Assembly: GCA_019914945.1 (NCBI GenBank)
Contig: CM034111.1
Location: 8,867,496-8,931,495 of the forward strand
DNA: 64,000 nucleotides
Source of the DNA: Typha latifolia
Taxonomy: Eukaryota; Streptophyta; Magnoliopsida; Poales; Typhaceae
Direction of reading: 5' to 3'
Below the pieces are notes generated by a model. It worked only from the letters and a program-made list of their open reading frames with translations. It did no database searches and was not told the DNA's origin. The number at the start of each line of letters is the position of its first letter. The stretch's first letter is position 1. The position numbers and the translations under genes were made by a program. Positions 59,901 through 64,000 of this stretch are shown here, in pieces.

Positions 59901-62900
59901 TTAGAAGACAATAGAAAGGAAATAGGGAATACCAAACAAGGACAAGTTAACAAAAGCATTCAGGTAATTCAAACAATAATAGAGAGATATTCACTATGCT
60001 AGTAAGTAGTTGCACATCCATCGATCTGAAACTTGATACATTGTTGGTATTATAACATTGGTTGTAATGGGCGAGCATGCTGACTTGTGCATATCATGCC
60101 AGCACATTAATGGCAGCAGGACAAAGGGATGTATATTGCACTGCTGCAGTAGCGCTAGGTACAGAATTCAACGCCCAGTCGATTTTGAGCAACTCCGACG
60201 AAAAATTCGGCACTCATTGATATAAATAGATAAGAACACCACAAGTCCTCAGCCATAACTCTTCCCCAACTCTTATGTCTCTGATCCACAATGATAGGCC
60301 TCTAGCACTCTCCCTCTATCTCCCTCCTCGTGCACTGCTCTAACTCTCATCTCCATCCATATCTGGCCTTTCCCCCTTATGACCATGGACACTACCACTA
60401 TGGAATCCATTCATGGTGTCCATAATCTGATGGTCAGTGTGCCTGTGGCACATCCTGCAGTTTCACTACTTAGCATCCGCTCTTTGTTGGTATGCAGTCC
60501 TAGGAATATAGCACCTAAAAATGCCCATCTAACAGAGAAGTTTGTAACAACAAGCATATCATATGGACCAACATACACATAATAAAGTGAATGCTTATTC
60601 AAATTATACACCATAATATCAAGTAGGATTAATCATCAACCTGTGTTATGCTTGCACTAAGACAGGCTTGTCAAACAAAATAACCTTTTAAGACAATAAT
60701 CAACACAACAAGAAATATGTTTAACACATCCACAAAAGTAATAGATAAAACTGCACGATACTAATACTAAAGCTTGTACAAACCCTCTCAGCATGGTGGA
60801 AAAAGGATATCGGATGGTTATGAATAACAAGTTGAAGAAACTTGAAAGCCATAAGTCGAATATCCACTGAGAGATGTGTCATTGCATGCAAACTACGGTC
60901 CATCAGCAGTGGAATCATATCCCCTGGAATTCCCTGCAGAAAGGAGGTAGGAACATTTGGATCTACTAATGGACATCGAATATGATTTAATATTACAAAG
61001 ATAAGAAAAATAACTTGATGGAACATCAGATTTGAAATATAACGGTAGTCAAGCTAATCATTAATTAGTAAGTGAACGGGTAGAGACATAGGTAACTTAA
61101 AACACCAGGAATAGAAGAGTAAAAAATAAGTTCTATTCATCGTAAACAAGCTTTTAGGAAGAAATCTCACTTTTAAAAATAAAGAGTGACGCCCAAGCTT
61201 TCAATTCCAATAAAGATGGGATCTATTAAAATAAAATAAAAAAATGATCCTAATGCACAAGGCTCCAAACAGGGTGTGTGAGAAGGGAGATATTTGCGGC
61301 CTTACAATTATTTATTAGTAAGTTGTTTTCAAGAGTTCAACCCATGACCTCTTAAATGAGAGGGGCAAGACTCATTACCATATCAAGTAGCATATTCAAA
61401 GATGATCTTGTAAAGTTTTCTATACACTAACCTTTTGACCACAAGTCATAAAGAGATGAGGTAACGTAGAGAGAGTAGGCATCATTAACCAAAACTTTTC
61501 TAAGTATATTTGATACTTGCCATACATCTTGACATCATTAACTGAAACTTTTCTAAGAGTTTTATTTTGATGGAATATGAATATGCTAACCTATTGACAA
61601 CAAATGACATATAAGAGGAAGTAGGCAATAGGCACATCTCTATTTGTCCCAGACTGCCAGAGGCTCATCTTAGTTTACAGAGTAAATGCATATATATGAC
61701 TTGAATGGCCGCTTTTACAAACAAATTCAAGCTTAGCAAATTTTTTAAACATATAAGTATACCTAAACTTTATTCCTTTAATTATTCCCTTAATTTCCTA
61801 CAATTCCCATGCTTTAGAAATACTTGATATCCATCATGGCAATGTTAATAGGAACTTTTCTAACTATTATATTTTAATAAGTCAGCTCTTACAAGATTTA
61901 TGCATCAAGATGGTGGCTTTGTTGTCCCTGCAAAAAGAAGACGATCAATGACATTTCAACCACTTACACAGTTGACTATGAGAAGTGGAAAGATAAGGCC
62001 TAATGATGCTTCCATTTATTCTTACACATATCTAGTTGGTTAGCAAGTGTAACATAACAACAAGGTAACCATAGAGAAATCCGTGGCTGAATTGCATCCT
62101 TCTTGGTGTACCCAGGGGCCCTCACCACCAAATAGATGAGTAACCCCATCTTGATTCTCATATGACTTTCCTTCTCCTGATATTCCAGATCCAAATAAGC
62201 AAATCAACATAACACTTTATCACAGTTCGGCATTATTACGTTAAGCACTATAGTGTATTTGTCATAAGTCATCAAGTTCATTCTCTACCAGCAACTCATC
62301 AAGTGGTGTACAGAAGTGAAGATAGTAAGTCCTTCACAATATTCCATCATTAGAGGCCACTAAGTCTCTTAACCTAACCAGTAGATATAAGTTTGCAGTC
62401 CTTATTTCTATCCATCAGTTTTCATGACTAATATGAAACTCCTTGTAGCTCATTCGATAAATTAGGGTAATGTATCCTAGTAGCGCTCATTCGATAAATT
62501 AGGGTAATGTATCATAGTACCACAGCAATGGACATGTGAACCCAGTTACCACAGCAATGGACACGTGAACCCAGTCACCACAGCAAATTGGTTGCTAGAG
62601 AAAACTAATTTCATTTTGGACAATTCATCAATCCCCCATATAAATAAGTTATCAACAAGTTGGAGGCTAATTCAAAGTAAATAAAGATGTCCATGTAGAC
62701 ATAGTAGCGTTTCATCTAATTTTGTATAAAGAGGAGACTTCTCCATAGCTACGAATAAGGATTTTAATAACTCGGAAAGTAAACTATAAGTTGAAAACTA
62801 GATAGTGCTTTCCAGTTCATCTGTAGTATCTTCTCTGATGCCATCAATGGAGAAAAAATTATTGAAAACAATCACAACAGCTAGACCTTTCTCCTAAGGC

Positions 62901-63824
62901 ATGTTGAAGATTAGCGTCAATACAATGGTGAGAACATAGTCAACAGAGATTAGAACTTCCAGGAAAAAACTGCAAATCGGGGGGGCATTAGAATTGGTTC
63001 AATTGAAGTTAGAATTGGTATGCTCATGAATTTAATATAAAAGGCTCAATAACATATAGTCCTCTGCAAGGAAATGATAAGCATATAATGAACAATATAC
63101 CTATCAAATACCTCAAAGTCAAAAATGTCTCAGACCCAATGAATCAAATTGGACACATTACTAACATGCATGTTGCAGTAATATAAAATCAAGTGATTCT
63201 CTCTTTCTTCTTTCTGCTTAAGAGTGATTATATTATGTGGGAAAGTCAATTACCAAATCAATATTAATCACAACATTCATTTGTAAGAGCTTGGATTTCT
63301 ACTTCCAATGATCGCAAAACATTGTACAATCATTAGTATCTTCCACTTCATATTGAGTTAAAAATATACAATAATGGTTCTAGATGCATTATCAGTAACT
63401 TTGCTTTGACATGCATATTTCATGCAGAAAATAACATCAATTAAATAAGGTGCAACAGAAGATATGGGAAAAAGGATAAATGAGTATGAATGTAAAGAGT
63501 TCTACCTTATACCAAATGGGTTACATCTATTCTTGTTGGTTAAGGCATAAAGAACAATGAGTAGGTGATATCAGAAGGTCAATTAGGAAGAATCCTAACA
63601 AGAATTTCTTTTAAATTCAAGTATTGTGGGTAATTGTACTGAAACAAAACATACCCCCTTAAGAGATGGAAAGACAACAGTTCTCAAAAGGTTGTAGAAG
63701 GTGTCACGAACTGCTCCATCATTATCATGTATGAGCTGATTTAACTTCTCCATCATCGAAACAACTTGGAGTTTAAGCTTTGAAGGATCCTTAAGAATTA
63801 TCTCCTTGATACCATTTAGTGCAT
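40856..63824 (-). CDS. TEX10/IPI1-like pre-rRNA processing protein, 3' 16 exons (N-terminus outside window)
   Basis: TEX10 (yeast Ipi1) is part of the Rix1/PELP1 complex that matures the 60S ribosomal subunit in the nucleolus. Exons on -: 63824-63655, 60933-60784, 58569-58441, 56211-56154, 54161-53854, 52669-about 52388, 51846-51718, 51612-51526, 51294-51169, 49962-49851, 49736-49602, 45659-45525, 44327-44164, 44012-43872, 41679-41350 and 40981-40856 (stop TAA at 40858-40856). All join in frame with GT-AG ends, giving about 859 residues. Family signatures are DALNGIKEIILKDP, LIHDNDGAVRDTFYNLLRTV (63.7 kb), MTHLSVDIRLMAFKFLQLV (60.9 kb) and DKSKLKTALGGLVHCLKLL (58.5 kb). The remainder is helical, as expected for ARM/HEAT-type repeats. 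The exon-6 donor is uncertain (52388, or 52409 with seven residues fewer). Roughly the first 40-60 residues lie to the right of the window. Confidence 0.88.
43246..43700. mobile_element. hAT-type MITE 'TAGGGGTGAAAA' family, copy 2 (right end lost)
   Basis: It begins TAGGGGTGAAAATGGATCGG and aligns with the reverse complement of 35280-35843 through the AT-rich core (TTTGTATGTCAAATATGTAA against its complement). It ends in TATCCGACCCATATCC without the CACCCCTA terminus. It lies in the TEX10-like intron between exons 14 and 15. Confidence 0.75.
46262..47061. mobile_element. hAT MITE 'CAAGGTTCC' family, copy C
   Basis: The ends are CATGGTTCCTAGTTTCGG and, inverted, CAAGCTTCCAAGTATCGG. A perfect 8-bp duplication gttttcat lies at 46254-46261 and 47062-47069. 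The interior has a GA microsatellite (about 46303-46800), an AT-rich core, then GCCGATACGG repeats. It is 800 bp long, inverted relative to copies A and B, and sits in TEX10-like intron 11. Confidence 0.92.
47624..48422. mobile_element. hAT MITE 'CAAGGTTCC' family, copy D
   Basis: The ends are TAAGGTTCCTAGTTTCGG and, inverted, CAAGGTTCTAGGAATCGG. Target duplication is ctattttc (47616-47623) and ctattgtc (48423-48430), 7/8. It has the same orientation and length as copy C (799 bp) and a shorter, more interrupted GA tract. It lies 562 bp from copy C in the same intron. Confidence 0.88.
48628..49270. mobile_element. hAT MITE 'CAAGGTTCC' family, copy B
   Basis: The ends are CAAGGTTCC and, inverted, CATAGTTTTC. 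A perfect 8-bp duplication gttcttcc lies at 48620-48627 and 49271-49278. It has a CT-rich tract (about 48865-49114) and a GCTGCTG/CAGCAGC palindromic block (49118-49205). It is inverted relative to C and D, and 205 bp from D. Confidence 0.9.
50906..50943. repeat. (TA)n microsatellite
   Basis: About 19 uninterrupted TA dinucleotides in a TEX10-like intron, immediately left of a GTGCCACACGGCACG-rich fragment. Confidence 0.95.
50965..51045. mobile_element. Fragment of the GGCACG-rich hAT-type MITE family
   Basis: Clustered GTGCCACACGGCACG, CAGCACGGCACGAGCC and CTGGCACGAC phrases resemble the ends of the elements at 55209-55787 and 57349-57885. The boundaries cannot be set. Confidence 0.35.
55209..55787. 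mobile_element. Palindromic hAT-type MITE with GA/CT arms
   Basis: The ends are CATGGATGGCCGTGCC and, inverted, CAACGATGGCCGTGCC (14/16). A perfect 8-bp duplication ctcaacat lies at 55201-55208 and 55788-55795. The interior contains a near-perfect inverted repeat of about 125-bp arms (roughly 55360-55480 against 55505-55625), centred near 55492. The arms hold CTAGCTCGAGGGAGAGATGA, a (GA)n run, and GGTTATCGGTTAAAACTTAA. It lies in TEX10-like intron 4. Apparent ORFs in it are by-products of GC richness. Confidence 0.88.
57349..57885. mobile_element. Relative of the GGCACG-rich hAT-type MITE, decayed
   Basis: The ends are CAACGATAGTCGTGCC and, inverted, CAAGGATGGTCATGCC. Flanks ctccaacc (57341-57348) and ctctagcc (57886-57893) agree at 6/8. 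The centre is AT-rich; the right arm holds tandem TGCCGGTCRGYTAGGG-type units (57740-57870). It lies in TEX10-like intron 3. Confidence 0.65.
59037..59842 (+). mobile_element. Probable solo LTR (boundaries approximate)
   Basis: It runs from TGTTAGAGTC to CCGTAACA. A TTCGAA-rich array (59101-59290) is followed by a CTATAAAGG box (about 59354) and the CT-rich ACTTCTAATCTCCCTC leader shared with 1548-1915 and 28985-30890. I could not find a 5-bp target duplication, so the ends may be wrong. It is in the intron between TEX10-like exons 2 and 3, antisense to the gene. Confidence 0.45.
59101..59290 (+). repeat. Array of GCGTTCGAAC motifs
   Basis: Seven TTCGAA palindromes, mostly in the context GCGTTCGAACGC, occur within 190 bp, plus two GTTCGCA variants each followed by CATACAGAGAACG-like text. 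Spacing is irregular (about 20-50 bp). The array lies just upstream of the TATA-like box of the LTR. Confidence 0.85.
61030..62447. other. TEX10-like intron 1 sequence, non-coding
   Basis: Between exons 1 and 2. The short ORF at 62000-62194 is unrecognised. No repeat is recognised in this part. Confidence 0.45.
62448..62584 (+). repeat. Two adjacent tandem duplications in TEX10-like intron 1
   Basis: A 37-bp unit (gctcattcgataaattaggg...) occurs twice at 62448 and 62485 with one mismatch. Directly after it, a 29-bp unit (ccacagcaatggaca...) occurs twice at 62520 and 62549, with a partial third copy. The two arrays abut with no spacer. Confidence 0.9.
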
Positions 63825-64000
63825 CTTCAAAAGTTAAAAGAGCAGCATAAGAAATAAAAATTCATCAAACTTTGTGATAACACAGCAATAAATCTCCATA
63901 ATTTAATCAAGAACGGAGAGCAAATAGAAAAAATGTCAAGAAGACATTGAACTAGAAATTGTTAACAAATAAGTACACTATAAGAAACTAGGGTTGACAA

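Noticed and set aside
41233..61026. Large - gene first considered to be an ATM/ATR-type kinase
   Set aside because: No kinase or FAT motifs appear. The exons at 63.7, 60.9 and 58.5 kb match the TEX10/IPI1 pattern, and the gene ends at 40856 without a kinase domain.

Overview
This window is nuclear DNA of a flowering plant. The evidence is intron-split genes with GT-AG junctions, CT-rich leaders, AT-rich intergenic DNA, and dense nested transposons (hAT, Mutator-like MITEs, LTR elements with an initiator-tRNA-Met-type primer site). The sequence alone does not fix the species.

Three host genes can be read. (1) At 4.0 kb on + lies one coding exon of a small LYR-type mitochondrial protein resembling the ATP-synthase assembly factor FMC1; its expected second exon is not visible. 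(2) From 21.3 to 7.4 kb on - lies a complete 11-exon CAX2-type vacuolar cation/proton exchanger of 442 codons. All junctions were resolved by eye, and the gene is stretched to about 14 kb by transposons in its introns. (3) From the right edge to 40.9 kb on - lie 16 exons (about 859 residues) of a TEX10/IPI1-like ribosome-biogenesis protein, including the true C-terminus. Its N-terminal exon(s) lie beyond 64 kb.

Layout. 1-7 kb: a 1.4-kb segment duplicated directly on both sides of the FMC1-like exon, each copy carrying a Mutator-type MITE, plus LTR-derived pieces. 7.4-21.3 kb: CAX, with a scrambled nested element in intron 9, and a hAT MITE and a gag-only LTR retrotransposon in intron 6. 22.6-26.9 kb: a decayed hAT remnant interrupted by a 3.8-kb hAT element with a perfect 8-bp target duplication and a transposase gene carrying three stop codons. 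28.2-28.6 kb: a GC-rich, CT-tracted island that may be a promoter/leader. 29.0-30.9 kb: two related LTR-like copies head to head. 31-40.8 kb: mostly featureless AT-rich DNA with a MYB/SANT-like remnant, a hAT-type MITE and minisatellites. 40.9-64 kb: the TEX10-like gene, whose introns hold at least six MITEs and an LTR-like element.

The host genes do not form a pathway; they act in mitochondria, vacuole and nucleolus. I found no evidence of a novel multi-gene system. The most interesting material is the transposon biology: at least four hAT-type families with recoverable target duplications, three of which carry long GA/CT arrays next to a GC-rich block, and one of which is a near-perfect palindrome.
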